A stretch of DNA of 64,000 bases from Lophius americanus (lineage: Eukaryota; Chordata; Actinopteri; Lophiiformes; Lophiidae). A model generated the notes under the pieces. The model had not been told where the DNA came from and did no database searches. It was given only the letters and a program-made list of their open reading frames with translations. Below, in pieces: positions 54,150 through 62,128 of this stretch. Within the stretch, counting starts at the first letter, position 1; each line of letters opens with the position of its first letter. The stretch covers positions 52,207-116,206 of the forward strand of contig JBBDHG010000477.1 of NCBI GenBank assembly GCA_037951165.1. The letters run 5' to 3'. The position numbers and the translations under genes are program-made.

Positions 54150-56282
54150 CTGCGATCGGATCACACGTTTAGGATGTGATTTTGTCACGCGAGCAGCGTC
54201 CGCTCCTCCCCCCGCCCCTGACTCCTTCTGTATGAGTGCATCTCAGACGACACCAGGTCTGGGGGAGGTTCTGACCCACTCCTCTGTGCAGAGCTGCATT
54301 TATTTTTTTATTTTTTATTCATTTTTTATTGGTAGAGCTGTTGTGTTGAGGCTCAACTCACAGACTGATGTTCTGATTCTGGCCGGAGGGAAGCCGGTGA
54401 ATGAGTCGGACGGGCCGGGGAGGTTCTCGTAGTTGTCGTCGTCGGAGGTGCTGGAGGTGTCAAAGGAGTCCAGTGAGACCTTGGACACTCTGGCGTATGT
54501 AGCATCTGTGGGCCCGTTCTGGAGGCTAAAGGCTCCCACCGCTCCGGTGTTGGCTTCTGAAACATCAAAGAAATCACAATTACCTCCCTGAAAGGTCATT
54601 GCAGGTCAGTGTGAGAACGACGACTCAAAAACCCACATAGACCTCAGCGCGAGGAAGAACTGGACGGATTTTGGTAAATGTTGGGAAGTTGTTTGTTTTA
54701 TCTCCAAAAGTCTTCTGGGCATCATTTCTCAAGCGTTGGTCCGATTTAGTTCAGATTTGGCGCTGATGAATCGACTCAAGGAGATCCATCTGGTTCATAC
54801 AGGGCTACACACAGGGCTACCACCTCGGCCCCTTACTCTTTAGCATCTACTAAAGAGATCTACTTAACATCTACATGCTGCCACTGGGTCAGATATAAAC
54901 GGGTTCACCAAAGACCAACCTTCTCAGTCCCACCAAGGGGAACGCCCACTGTGTTCGACGTGTTTACTAACGCCCGCCCTCAGTCAGAAGACTTTACTCC
55001 ATCCTTAACGTTACAGATGTTACAGATGTTACGGAGGTTAAGGAGGTTACGGAGGTTAAGGAGGTTAAGGAGGTTACGGAGGTTAAGGAGGTTACGGAGG
55101 TTAAGGAGGTTAAGGAGGTTACGGAGGTTACGGAGGTTAAGGATGTTACAGAGGTTAAGGAGGTTAAGGAGGTTAAGGAGGTTACGGAGGTTACGGAGGT
55201 TAAGGATGTTACGGAGGTTAAGGAGGTTAAGGAGGTTAAGGAGGTTACGGAGGTTACGGAGGTTAAGGATGTTACGGAGGTTAAGGAGGTTAAGGAGGTT
55301 AAGGATGTTAAGGATGTTAAGGAGGTTACGGAGGTTAAGGAGGTTAAGGAGGTTAAGGAGGTTAAGGAGGTTACGGAGGTTACGGATGTTACGGATGTAA
55401 CGGATGTAACGGAGGTTAAGGAGGTTAAGGAGGTTAAGGAGGTTAAGGAGGTTAAGGAGGTTAAGGATGTTAAAGATATTACGGGTTCCAGAGGGGAAAC
55501 AGTTCCAGAGAGACCCAGCAGAGATTAAAGCTGGGGAACCATCTTCTACCTCCTGATGGTTCCTGGGAACAGTGGGAACATAAAGTTGGTTTCAGGATGG
55601 AGAGAGTGACTCACCTTCCCCTCTGAGGTTGTCAAGACTGGATGCCTTGGTCAAAGATGTCATTCCTGGTTTGCCCCTCCGAGAATCTGGACACAGAGTG
55701 AGGCGTTCTTCGATCACACATAAGAATGCAGATATTCCCCCTGCAAACACTCTGAGGTGGAGACGCCGCCTCGCGACCAGCGAGCATCATCACAGCTACA
55801 AAGATGGCCGCAGGAAACACGAACGGAGAGAATAAAGGAAAGAACGGCGCTTACTGCGAAAGGTGGACAGATGAAAACAGGGGTCATGCCTCTCTACATA
55901 ACGTCCAGAGTCTGCATCTGCTGCCATGTTGTCAACGCCACTCAGCTGTGTCCCGAGGTACCTGGGGGGGGAGGAGCCTATTCGAGACGAACACAAAACA
56001 GACGGCGGACCCGATGAGGTGACTTTGGGCGTGTTCTGCCGGCACATGGAGGCAGAAGAAGGTAAGCGTGCGACTCTCTCTCTCTGAAACCTTCGCCCAC
56101 TGACCGTCTGCTTGAGGAGGGCGTGTCGTGACCTTAATGAGGTTGATGGCGTCTTCACAGCTGTTACCACCATGTCCCGAAGGCGGCCGCCACCCGGGGC
56201 GTGTCTGCAGCAGCAGCAACGCTGAGGACATGACCCCACACGTGGAACGATGAGCAAATATATGGACATGTATACAAATATT

Positions 56283-56322
<40 letters not shown>

Positions 56323-59300
56323 TAGTGACACCGGTTCCGCGGCGCTGTTTCAGTCCGGTTCAAGAAACCCTGAGAGAGACAGACAGCGAGGTGAGGATGA
56401 CCAACCGTGTCTTCGTCTGTAGTGACAGCAGAGCGTGGTGTTTGTGACGAGGATGAGGAAGAGCAGGAGTGAGAGAGCGGCGATGCTCAGCAGCGTAGAG
56501 GATGGAGAGGAGAGGCCATCATTGGGGCTGAAGGTTCTGGTACCTTCTAGGAGGGACAGAGAGGAAGGAGAGATTGTTGGCGCTCCTCCTCTGACTCTTT
56601 CTGCAGGAAATAATCCCAGAATATTCATCGACTGTTTCTGCATTCAGAAGAAGAGCTGTAGGATTTACCGCTGGTCCAACTGGGGCTGGCAGCGGCGCTG
56701 GTCCAACTGGGGCTGGCAGCGGCGCTGGTCCCGGCAGCTGTGTTGGACCTGCTGGCTGTGGTGGCGTCGGGGAACCCGAGAGAACCTGCGGCACACACAG
56801 GTCACAGACAAACACGATCAGTAGCTGGACCAGAACTGGAAGAAGTCAAAGAATCACATTTCTCTTTAGACATCAGCTGTTTTATTTTACTCTGCCACTT
56901 ATTCTGATTCTATCTTTAATCTCTATTTTCTTTATTGTTTTCTTTTAAAGACTTAATTCTTGCTTTTTGACCCATCGCCTTTTTAGTCCAGTTCTTAGTT
57001 TTAGATGTTTGATGATGAATTAAAAACCCTTTAAAAATGAAGCTGTGGAGGAATTATTTTATTTCTTTGGTGCATTTATTAATTTAGAATGTAGCCTGTT
57101 ACACGTAACCTGTTACATGTGGACAGTTACTCATAGTCCGTAATGTGTAGTCTGTTACAGGACGTCTGTTACAGGACGTCTGTTACAGGACGTCTGTTAC
57201 AGGACGTCTGTTACAGGACGTCTGTTACATGACGTCTGTTAAATATAGTCTGTTACATGTAATCTGTTACATGTCCTCCGTTACATGTCCTCTGTTACAT
57301 GTCCTCTGTTACATGACATCTGTTATATATAGTCTTTTACATGTCGTCTGTTACATGTCGTCTGTTACATGTCGTCTGTTACATGTCATCTGTTACATGT
57401 CGTCTGTTACATGTCGCCTGTTACATGTAGTCTGTTACATGACGTCTGTTAAATATAGTCTGTTACATGTTGCCTGTTACATGTAGTCTGTTACATGTTG
57501 CCTGTTACATGTAGTACGTTACTCCCCAAGTCCTAATACCACTTCCTTAGCAGTCATGGTTAACGCCTCCTCCTCTGTGGACCCTTTGATGCGTGACGGT
57601 GTGCACCAAGGCTCCGTCCTCGGACCCTTACCCTTCAGCATCCACAAGTTACCACCGGGTCACTTTCTGAACAGGTTCAGTCACATTTTCATTCAGAAAT
57701 AGAGACTCAGAATGAGCTCAACCAAACAGCTGAGCAGGACATTCAGGGTTAAAGGTAACGTTTGTGGGTGTTTGACGCTTCATAAATAAAACTGAATTGT
57801 GAAAAGGTGTAGAATTCAGGAAGATGAAGGCTGAGGTGAGTTCTCTCCCCTAGTTTGGCCACATATAAAAGCGTTTCCCAGCAGGAACACAAACCAGCAG
57901 GTCTGTCCAATGATGGAAGTGGGATGAAAATTCCGTTGGAATCTAAAGGGAAAAGGACTTTTCTGAGTGAAGAAAAGATGTTAATGCTTAGTCGTGATGT
58001 TGTGATGAACCGGCTCCTCTCACCCTGACACACCACTCCAGAGGCTTTGGAGTCCTTGCAGAGGTGGGCTCTGTTCACCATCTCCGTGCACTGCCACAGG
58101 CTGTGCATGCTGGGAGAACACTGGTAGAACCACAGGGCGCCTTCGTTGTGCGTGAGAGGAGGAAGGAACTGCGAGTACTTGGTGGCCCCGGCGCCACACT
58201 GCAGCATGGAGCACACCATGGCGGCCATCTTTCTGCTCCAGCAGTTGTCACACAGCGTTCCCCAGCTGCCGTTACGGTGGACCTCCACTTTACCGGAGCA
58301 GCGGTCCAGACCCCCGGTCAGTCGGACGGCTCTCATCTCTGCACAGACATAAGTCAGAACTGTCCAGCTGTACTTGAGTACTACTTTATACTTGTACTCT
58401 GATACATATCATATACATAAACAAATGTTCTACTTTCTACTCCAGTACTTTGATCTGGCTGCTGTAGTTACTAGTTACTTCTCAGATTACAATTTTTACT
58501 CCTTTCTTGTTCATTGGAAACCATGTAACTGCAGAAATACTTCATTATTAATAACTAATACTCGTGAAAAACCTTTTTGTCTTCAATCACAGTGTACTCA
58601 GTACACTGAATACTACATGTATATTACAGTAAATATTAAATGATAAATCTAATTTTAAACATTCAATCAAAATGTTTATATCTAATCTTAAACTGAATGT
58701 AAACTTTAAATCTAAACATAAATGTTAAATCTAAACATAAATGTTAAATCTAAACATAAATATAAATGTTAAATCTTAACCAAATATCTAAATATACATG
58801 TTACATATAAATGTTAATATAAATGTTAAATCTTAACGAAATATCTAAATATACATGTTACGTATAAATGTTAATATAAATGTTAAATCTTAACGAAATA
58901 TCTAAATATACATGTTACGTATAAATGTTAATATAAATGTTAAATCTTAACGAAATATCTAAATATACATGTTACATATGAATGTTAATATAAATGTTAA
59001 ATCTTAACCAAATATCTAAATATACATGTTACATATAAATGTTAAATCTTAACGAAATATCTAAATATACATGTTACATATGAATGTTAATATAAATGTT
59101 AAATCTTAACCAAATATCTAAATATACATGTTACATATAAATGTTAATATAAATGTTAAATATTAACGAAATATCTAAATATACATGTTACGTATAAATG
59201 TTAATACAAATGTTAAATCTTAACGAAATATCTAAATATGCATGTTACGTATAAATGTTAATATAAATGTTAAATCTTAACGAAATATCTAAATATACAT

Positions 59301-61019
59301 GTTACATATGAATGTTAATATAAATGTTAAATCTAGAATTAACGTTGAATCCAAATGTAAACAAGGTTTTTAAATCTAAATGTAAACAAAGTTTTTGAAT
59401 CTAAATGTAAACATAAATGTTAAATCTAAAAGTTGTTTAACAAAACTTTATATGTTGCTAATATGCTCATTTACACTGCCGGTGAGGGGAAGTACCAAAA
59501 TAAAAGCCCCATGAAGACTTTTATAGTGAAGATCTACGATCGGATTGAACATTCAAATGTAACATTTACAATATTTAATATTTAAGTAAGTAATATTTAA
59601 GTACACCAGTAAGTTCACACATTCGGCTGTAAATGTGATTTACAAAATTGACCTGAAGAATTTGACTCCACTGTGAAGAATGGTTTGGAGATAAAACTGT
59701 TCATTCATAATGACATCACTTCCTGTCCCAGGCGTCAGGAACAGGTGTGCTGAAGTGGACCCTGACCTGAGCATACGACACCGGCGTCCTCCTTGTGTCC
59801 ACAGTCGGTCTCGTCCGGGGCGGCGGGACATTCCCACAGGTTCTCCTCTCTGCCGGTGCAGTTCAGCTCGTCCAGGTGAACGGGCCCTCGGCCCGGGGGG
59901 AAGGCGCCCCCCTGTCCTGTGGCGCTGAGGGCATAACCGCATCCGAGCTGGGCACAGACCACATCAGCGTCCCGCAGGTCCCAGCGGTCATCGCACACTG
60001 TGCCCCAAATCTGGTTCCTCAACACCTCCACCCGTCCAGCACAGCGGTCCGGTCCTCCGGCAAGCCGCGCCGCCCGCTGCTCTGATGACATCATCACAAT
60101 CATATTTGTTTACACCGCACAAAGACTGGGAGAAGGTTCGACTTTACTTGTTTGCCATAAACAAGAGAAGAAAAAGCTTCATTTCAAACCAATGAAGAAT
60201 TCTGTCCATCGGAACTTTTACGACGAGGGTCTCAGAGAGCTCCCCCTCGAATGTCTGAAATATATGGATATATATTTATAGAGCTTCAACACTTCAAATG
60301 ACTGATTAGAACGGATCAGAGCCACACACACTCAGAAGTCTGACTTAACTCAAGAAATCTGAGCTTAAAGTCAGAGTTCCTCAAAACGGGACCCTGACCC
60401 TCTTCCAGATACGACCACTTTAATCGGGTTTGATTTATTCATTTTTACTTAGTAGGCAACAACGTGAAAATGTGAAGAAGATTTGAATGACACTAAGATG
60501 AACTTTGAGAAGGTTGAAAACAAAGGTTTTCTTCTGAACACTAAAGGCAGTGCATCCTGGGTAAGGGCTTAAAAACATAGAATAAACCCCTGATGCAGAG
60601 ACTAGCAGCCTTTTTGAGCTTTACACTGTGTGAAGCCTGAATGCACAGCTGAATCCATCCTTCAGTCTAAGGTTGTGGTTTTGTGTGACACTGAGGAGGA
60701 AGAAGAAGAAGAAGAAGAAGAGTAAGAGAGAAAGCCTCACCACAGGCGGCTGCAGCGATCACCGTGCAGTTCTCTGATCCCTGGGTTTGAGAACAGTTCT
60801 GCAGAGCACCATCCCGGTACCAGCAGCCGTGAAAGCAGGTGGTGTTGGGAGATGTTCTGGTTTCGGTCACATGATAGAGGCTACCACACTCCAGATCCTG
60901 GCAGATCTTCTCCAGCAGCATGTGGGTGGAGTCTGCCGCTAATGCCACCGCATCACTGCGCCCAGGCATCCGCAGACTGAATATGCATTTTCCAGGGAGT
61001 TTCTCAATGTGAGGCTCAC
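54067..61019 (-). CDS. cd6: CD6-like SRCR receptor gene (ten coding exons; signal-peptide exon not found)
   Basis: Exons in transcript order: 60,741-61,019 (SRCR1), 59,767-60,081 (SRCR2), 58,024-58,338 (SRCR3), 56,669-56,785 (stalk), 56,406-56,546 (transmembrane), 56,105-56,221, 55,855-55,917, 55,615-55,686, 54,362-54,556 and 54,067-54,149 (cytoplasmic). All internal boundaries are phase 1 and the joined frame is open for about 565 residues. Three group-B SRCR domains, one membrane span and a long Ser/Pro/acidic tail with C-terminal DDYDD match CD6 better than CD5; human CD6 has 668 residues. In mammals CD6 sits at the T-cell surface, binds CD166/ALCAM through its third SRCR domain, and docks SLP-76 and GADS on C-terminal phosphotyrosines. 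That function is inferred here from similarity. The first exon and promoter are missing. A CD5-like or other SRCR paralogue is the main alternative. Confidence 0.8.
54150..54361 (-). other. Short intron between cytoplasmic exons 4 and 5
   Basis: 212 bp with an A-rich sense strand (T-rich plus strand, about 54,296-54,330). Confidence 0.6.
54362..54556 (-). CDS. cd6: CD6-like exon: cytoplasmic 4, with YARV and YENL tyrosines
   Basis: 195 bp from the acceptor TTTCTTTGATGTTTCAG to the strong donor CAGTCT|GTGAGT, phase 1 at both ends. It reads ANTGAVGAFSLQNGP, TDATYARVSKVSLDSF, DTSSTSDDDNYENLPGPS and then SFTGFPPARIRTSV. The SSTSDDDNYENL stretch aligns with SSTSSGEWYQNF of human CD6, whose Tyr is a GADS docking site of the YxN type. 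TYARV resembles an ITIM/ITSM but lacks the usual residue at -2. The open frame continues to a stop at 54,315, so an alternative terminal exon is possible. Confidence 0.85.
54810..54905 (+). mobile_element. Second LINE reverse-transcriptase relic
   Basis: Fragments LGPLLFSIY and IYMLPLGQI on the plus strand match the same CR1/L2-type reverse-transcriptase motif as the relic at 57,541-57,680. A short internal duplication or insertion splits it after FSIY. Antisense to the gene. Confidence 0.5.
55008..55475. repeat. 9-bp minisatellite, about 51 copies, intronic
   Basis: Units GTTAAGGAG, GTTACGGAG, GTTAAGGAT and GTTACGGAT follow one another. Because 9 is a multiple of 3, the plus strand has an open frame of Arg-Leu-Arg repeats, which is not a protein. 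On the gene's sense strand the units read CTCCTTAAC or CTCCGTAAC and contain no AG. Confidence 0.93.
55615..55686 (-). CDS. cd6: CD6-like exon: cytoplasmic 3
   Basis: 72 bp from the acceptor CTCTGTGTCCAG to the strong donor GGGGAAG|GTGAGT, phase 1 at both ends. It reads SRRGKPGMTSLTKASSLDNL then RGE. Basic and Ser/Thr-rich, typical of a cytoplasmic tail with phosphorylation sites. No known motif beyond that. Confidence 0.75.
55855..55917 (-). CDS. cd6: CD6-like exon: cytoplasmic 2
   Basis: 63 bp reading ADSGRYVERHDPCFHLSTFR. The donor CGCA|GTAAGC is strong. The acceptor GGCAGCAG has two phase-compatible AGs three bases apart (a NAGNAG site), so one residue may be optional. The polypyrimidine tract is poor, which makes this the least certain exon. 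It is supported by exact phase joining on both sides. Confidence 0.5.
56105..56221 (-). CDS. cd6: CD6-like exon: cytoplasmic 1
   Basis: 117 bp from the acceptor GGGGTCATGTCCTCAG to the donor CAGACG|GTCAGT, phase 1 at both ends. It reads LLLLQTRPGWRPPSGHGG and NSCEDAINLIKVTTRPPQAD. Joined to the previous exon it gives RRRHALLLLQ, resembling the juxtamembrane KYALPV stretch of human CD6. The donor choice is inferred from phase; GCGAAG|GTTTCA is an alternative that breaks it. Confidence 0.6.
56222..56405 (-). other. Short intron with (TA)n tract
   Basis: 184-bp intron between the transmembrane and first cytoplasmic exons. It holds a perfect (TA)n run at about 56,286-56,320. Confidence 0.6.
56406..56546 (-). 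CDS. cd6: CD6-like exon: transmembrane segment
   Basis: 141 bp, phase 1 at both ends: acceptor GTCCCTCCTAG, donor GACACG|GTTGGT, which is rather weak. It encodes GTRTFSPNDGLSSPSS, a hydrophobic span (LLSIAALSLLLFLILV) and the stop-transfer CCHYRRRH. The Cys pair at the cytoplasmic face could be palmitoylated. It joins the stalk exon after a 122-bp intron. Confidence 0.82.
56669..56785 (-). CDS. cd6: CD6-like exon: extracellular stalk
   Basis: 117 bp between the acceptor GTGTGTGCCGCAG and the donor CCAGCG|GTAAAT. The phase-1 frame demanded by the flanking SRCR3 and transmembrane exons gives an Ala/Ser/Thr-rich stalk (SLGFPDATTASRSNTAAGTS, then AAASPSWTS twice), suitable for O-glycosylation. 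The alternative in-register frame is also open but Pro-rich (GPAPLPAPV twice) and would break phase with the next exon. A 27-bp tandem duplication underlies the repeated motif. The stalk of mammalian CD6 is likewise Ser/Thr-rich. Confidence 0.7.
57093..57522. repeat. 14-bp minisatellite, about 26 clean copies, intronic
   Basis: Unit TCTGTTACATGTCG, with TCTGTTACAGGACG in the left part and TCTGTTAAATATAG interspersed. The edges are degenerate (57,093-57,145). An 85-codon open frame on the plus strand is a repeat artefact. Confidence 0.9.
57541..57680 (+). mobile_element. LINE reverse-transcriptase relic
   Basis: The plus strand reads GVHQGSVLGPLPFSIHKLPPGH, close to the GVPQGSVLGPLLFSIYMLPLG motif of CR1/L2-type LINE reverse transcriptases. 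It is short and isolated, and antisense to the gene. The family assignment is approximate. Confidence 0.55.
58024..58338 (-). CDS. cd6: CD6-like exon: SRCR domain 3
   Basis: 315 bp, phase 1 at both ends: acceptor TTATGTCTGTGCAG, donor GTCAGG|GTGAGA. It reads MRAVRLTGGLDRCSGKVEV, WGTLCDNCW, MVCSMLQCGAGAT, then YQCSPSMHSLWQC and LCKDSKASGVVC. Group-B SRCR fold, and the membrane-proximal domain, which in mammalian CD6 binds CD166/ALCAM. I count nine cysteines where eight are usual; the extra one is in CDNCW, where CDSEW or CDDRW is common. One N-glycosylation site (NGS). The open frame continues into the intron after the donor, which is not coding. Confidence 0.9.
58339..59766 (-). other. Intron between SRCR2 and SRCR3 exons
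   Basis: 1.4-kb AT-rich intron dominated by the 57-bp repeat listed separately. It also has a few 19-bp TAAATCTAAACATAAATGT copies at about 58,690-58,765 and short CTAAATGTAAACAAAGTTTT repeats at 59,345-59,420. The rest is unique. Confidence 0.6.
58765..59330. repeat. 57-bp AT-rich minisatellite, about ten copies, intronic
   Basis: The unit contains AACGAAATATCTAAATATAC, ATGTTACGTATAAATGTTAA and TATAAATGTTAAATCTT. The CGAAATATCT word recurs at 58,837, 58,894 and 58,951, 57 bp apart. One copy near 59,036 is shortened and several have CC for CG. It lies wholly within the SRCR2-SRCR3 intron. Confidence 0.9.
59767..60081 (-). CDS. cd6: CD6-like exon: SRCR domain 2
   Basis: 315 bp, 105 codons, phase 1 at both ends: acceptor GATGTCATCAG, donor GCTCAG|GTCAGG. 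It reads ARLAGGPDRCAGRVEVL, WGTVCDDRWDLRDADVVC, QLGCGYALS, then LNCTGREENLWECP and CGHKEDAGVVC. All eight group-B SRCR cysteines and the CGHKEDAGVVC terminus are present. This matches the second domain of CD6 (GHKEDAGAVC in human). One N-glycosylation site (NCT). It is GC-rich compared with the flanking introns. Confident as an SRCR domain; the CD6 assignment rests on the whole gene. Confidence 0.92.
60082..60740 (-). other. Intron between SRCR1 and SRCR2 exons
   Basis: Holds a (GAA)n/(TTC)n tract at about 60,697-60,722 close to the SRCR1 donor. The rest is unique. No exon or mobile element is supported. Confidence 0.6.
60741..61019 (-). CDS. cd6: CD6-like exon: SRCR domain 1, divergent
   Basis: Opens after the acceptor CCTGTCTGTCCTCAG and closes with the donor TGTG|GTGAGG, both phase 1. 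It is 279 bp, or 93 codons, shorter than the 105-codon exons of domains 2 and 3. It begins EPHIEKLPGKC and ends ENCTVIAAAACG. Eight cysteines are present, with possible N-glycosylation sites at NTT, NCS and NCT. The conserved WGTVCDD-type segment of SRCR domains is absent, so the usual second cysteine context is missing. The membrane-distal domain of CD5 and CD6 is also the least conserved. Upstream sequence reads through as open frame (VLLFVLLTQQGTFC) but has no nearby start with a good context, so I treat it as intron. Confidence 0.75.
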
Positions 61020-61160
61020 CTGAGGACAGACAGGTATCACAAACACAAAACGTTCCCTGTTGGGTTAGAAGGACAAACAGGAGTACCCTCTGGATCTCCT
61101 TCTGTGTTTGAAGACCCCTGAGACAACAATCATCAGTAGCATTATTGAAGATCTGCACCA
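61020..61160 (-). other. Sequence upstream of the SRCR1 exon, probably intron
   Basis: Open on the minus strand but with no credible signal peptide start. It is followed upstream by the 21-bp array. Confidence 0.45.
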
Positions 61161-62092
61161 GTGTGAGTAATCTGTTACTATGTGTGAGTAATCTGTTACT
61201 ATGTGTGAGTAATCTGTTACTATGTGTAAGTAATCTGTTACTATGTGTGAGTAATCTGTTACTATGTGTGAGTAATCTGTTACTATGTAAGTAATCTGTC
61301 GCTATGTGTGAGTAATCTGTTACTATGTGTGAATAATCTGTTACTATGTGTGAGTAATCTGTTACTATGTGTGAGTAATCTGTTACTATGTAACTAATCT
61401 TTTACTATGTGTGAATAATCTGTTACTATGTGTAAGTAATCTGTTACTATGTGTGAGTAATCTGTTACTATGTGTGAGTAATCTGTTACTATGTAAGTAA
61501 TCTGTTACTATGTGTGAATAATCTGTTACTATGTAAGTAATCTTTTACTATGTGTGAGTAATCTGTTACTATGTGTGACTAATCTGTTACTATGTGGGAA
61601 TAATCTGTTACTATGTGTGAGTAATCTGTTACTATGTGTGAGTAATCTGTTACTATGTAAGTAATCTGTCGCTATGTGTGAGTAATCTGTTACTATGTGT
61701 GAATAATCTGTTACTATGTAAGTAATCTGTTACTATGTGTGAGTAATCTGTTACTATGTGTGAGTAATCTGTTACTATGTGTGAGTAATCTGTTACTATG
61801 TGTGAATAATCTGTTACTATGTGTGAGTAATCTGTTACTATGTAAGTAATCTGTCGCTATGTGTGAGTAATCTGTTACTATGTGTGAATAATCTGTTACT
61901 ATGTGTGAGTAATCTGTTACTATGTGTGAGTAATCTGTTACTATGTAAGTAATCTGTCGCTATGTGTGAGTAATCTGTTACTATGTGTGAATAATGTGTT
62001 ACTATGTGTGAGTAATCTGTTACTATGTGTGAATAATCTGTTACTATGTGTGAATAATCTGTTACTATGTGTGAATAATCTGTTACAACGCG
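61161..62092. repeat. 21-bp minisatellite, about 45 copies
   Basis: Unit GTGTGAGTAATCTGTTACTA plus T, with shorter GTAAGTAATCTGTTACTAT forms and a CTGTCGCTAT variant. It lies 5' of the SRCR1 exon, probably in the first intron of the CD6-like gene. The plus strand carries repeated GTGAGTAA and GTAAGTAA words. Confidence 0.93.
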
Positions 62093-62128
62093 TGAGTGAT
62101 ATGTAGGCTATGTGAGCTATGCACAGGT

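Larger units (their letters stand above)
54557..55614 (-). other. Intron between cytoplasmic exons 3 and 4
   Basis: 1.06 kb. It holds the 9-bp minisatellite and a LINE relic (both listed separately). The remaining sequence, about 54,600-54,790 and 55,490-55,610, is unique with nothing recognised. Confidence 0.6.
56786..58023 (-). other. Intron between SRCR3 and stalk exons
   Basis: Contains the 14-bp minisatellite and a LINE relic (both listed separately), and an AT-rich unique stretch at 56,850-57,090. No additional exon is needed to keep the frame, because the SRCR3 and stalk exons join in phase 1. Confidence 0.55.

Noticed and set aside
54951..55400. Arg-Leu-Arg repeat protein resembling leucine-rich repeats
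   Set aside because: A 9-bp intronic minisatellite read in frame. No LRR consensus (LxxLxLxxN).
55008..55475. Nuclear-receptor DR3-type elements (AGGTTA spaced by 3)
   Set aside because: The half-site differs from AGGTCA in every unit. The spacing follows simply from the 9-bp period.
55918..56040. A longer cytoplasmic exon 2 starting at CCGGCAG or at CCCCCCCAG
   Set aside because: Those acceptors give phase 0 or phase 2, which does not join the phase-1 exon before it, or they meet stops.
56519..56815. Pro-rich frame through the stalk exon as the true reading
   Set aside because: It breaks the phase with the transmembrane exon. The Ala/Ser/Thr-rich frame joins cleanly on both sides.
60667..60740. 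An extra exon right after SRCR1, using the acceptor CTTCCTCCTCAG
   Set aside because: It would leave an intron of about 50 bp and hits a stop within ten codons.
61020..61158. Signal peptide contiguous with SRCR1 (VLLFVLLTQQGTFC)
   Set aside because: The nearest Met is far upstream with a polar start, and a good acceptor lies between. Probably intron read-through.
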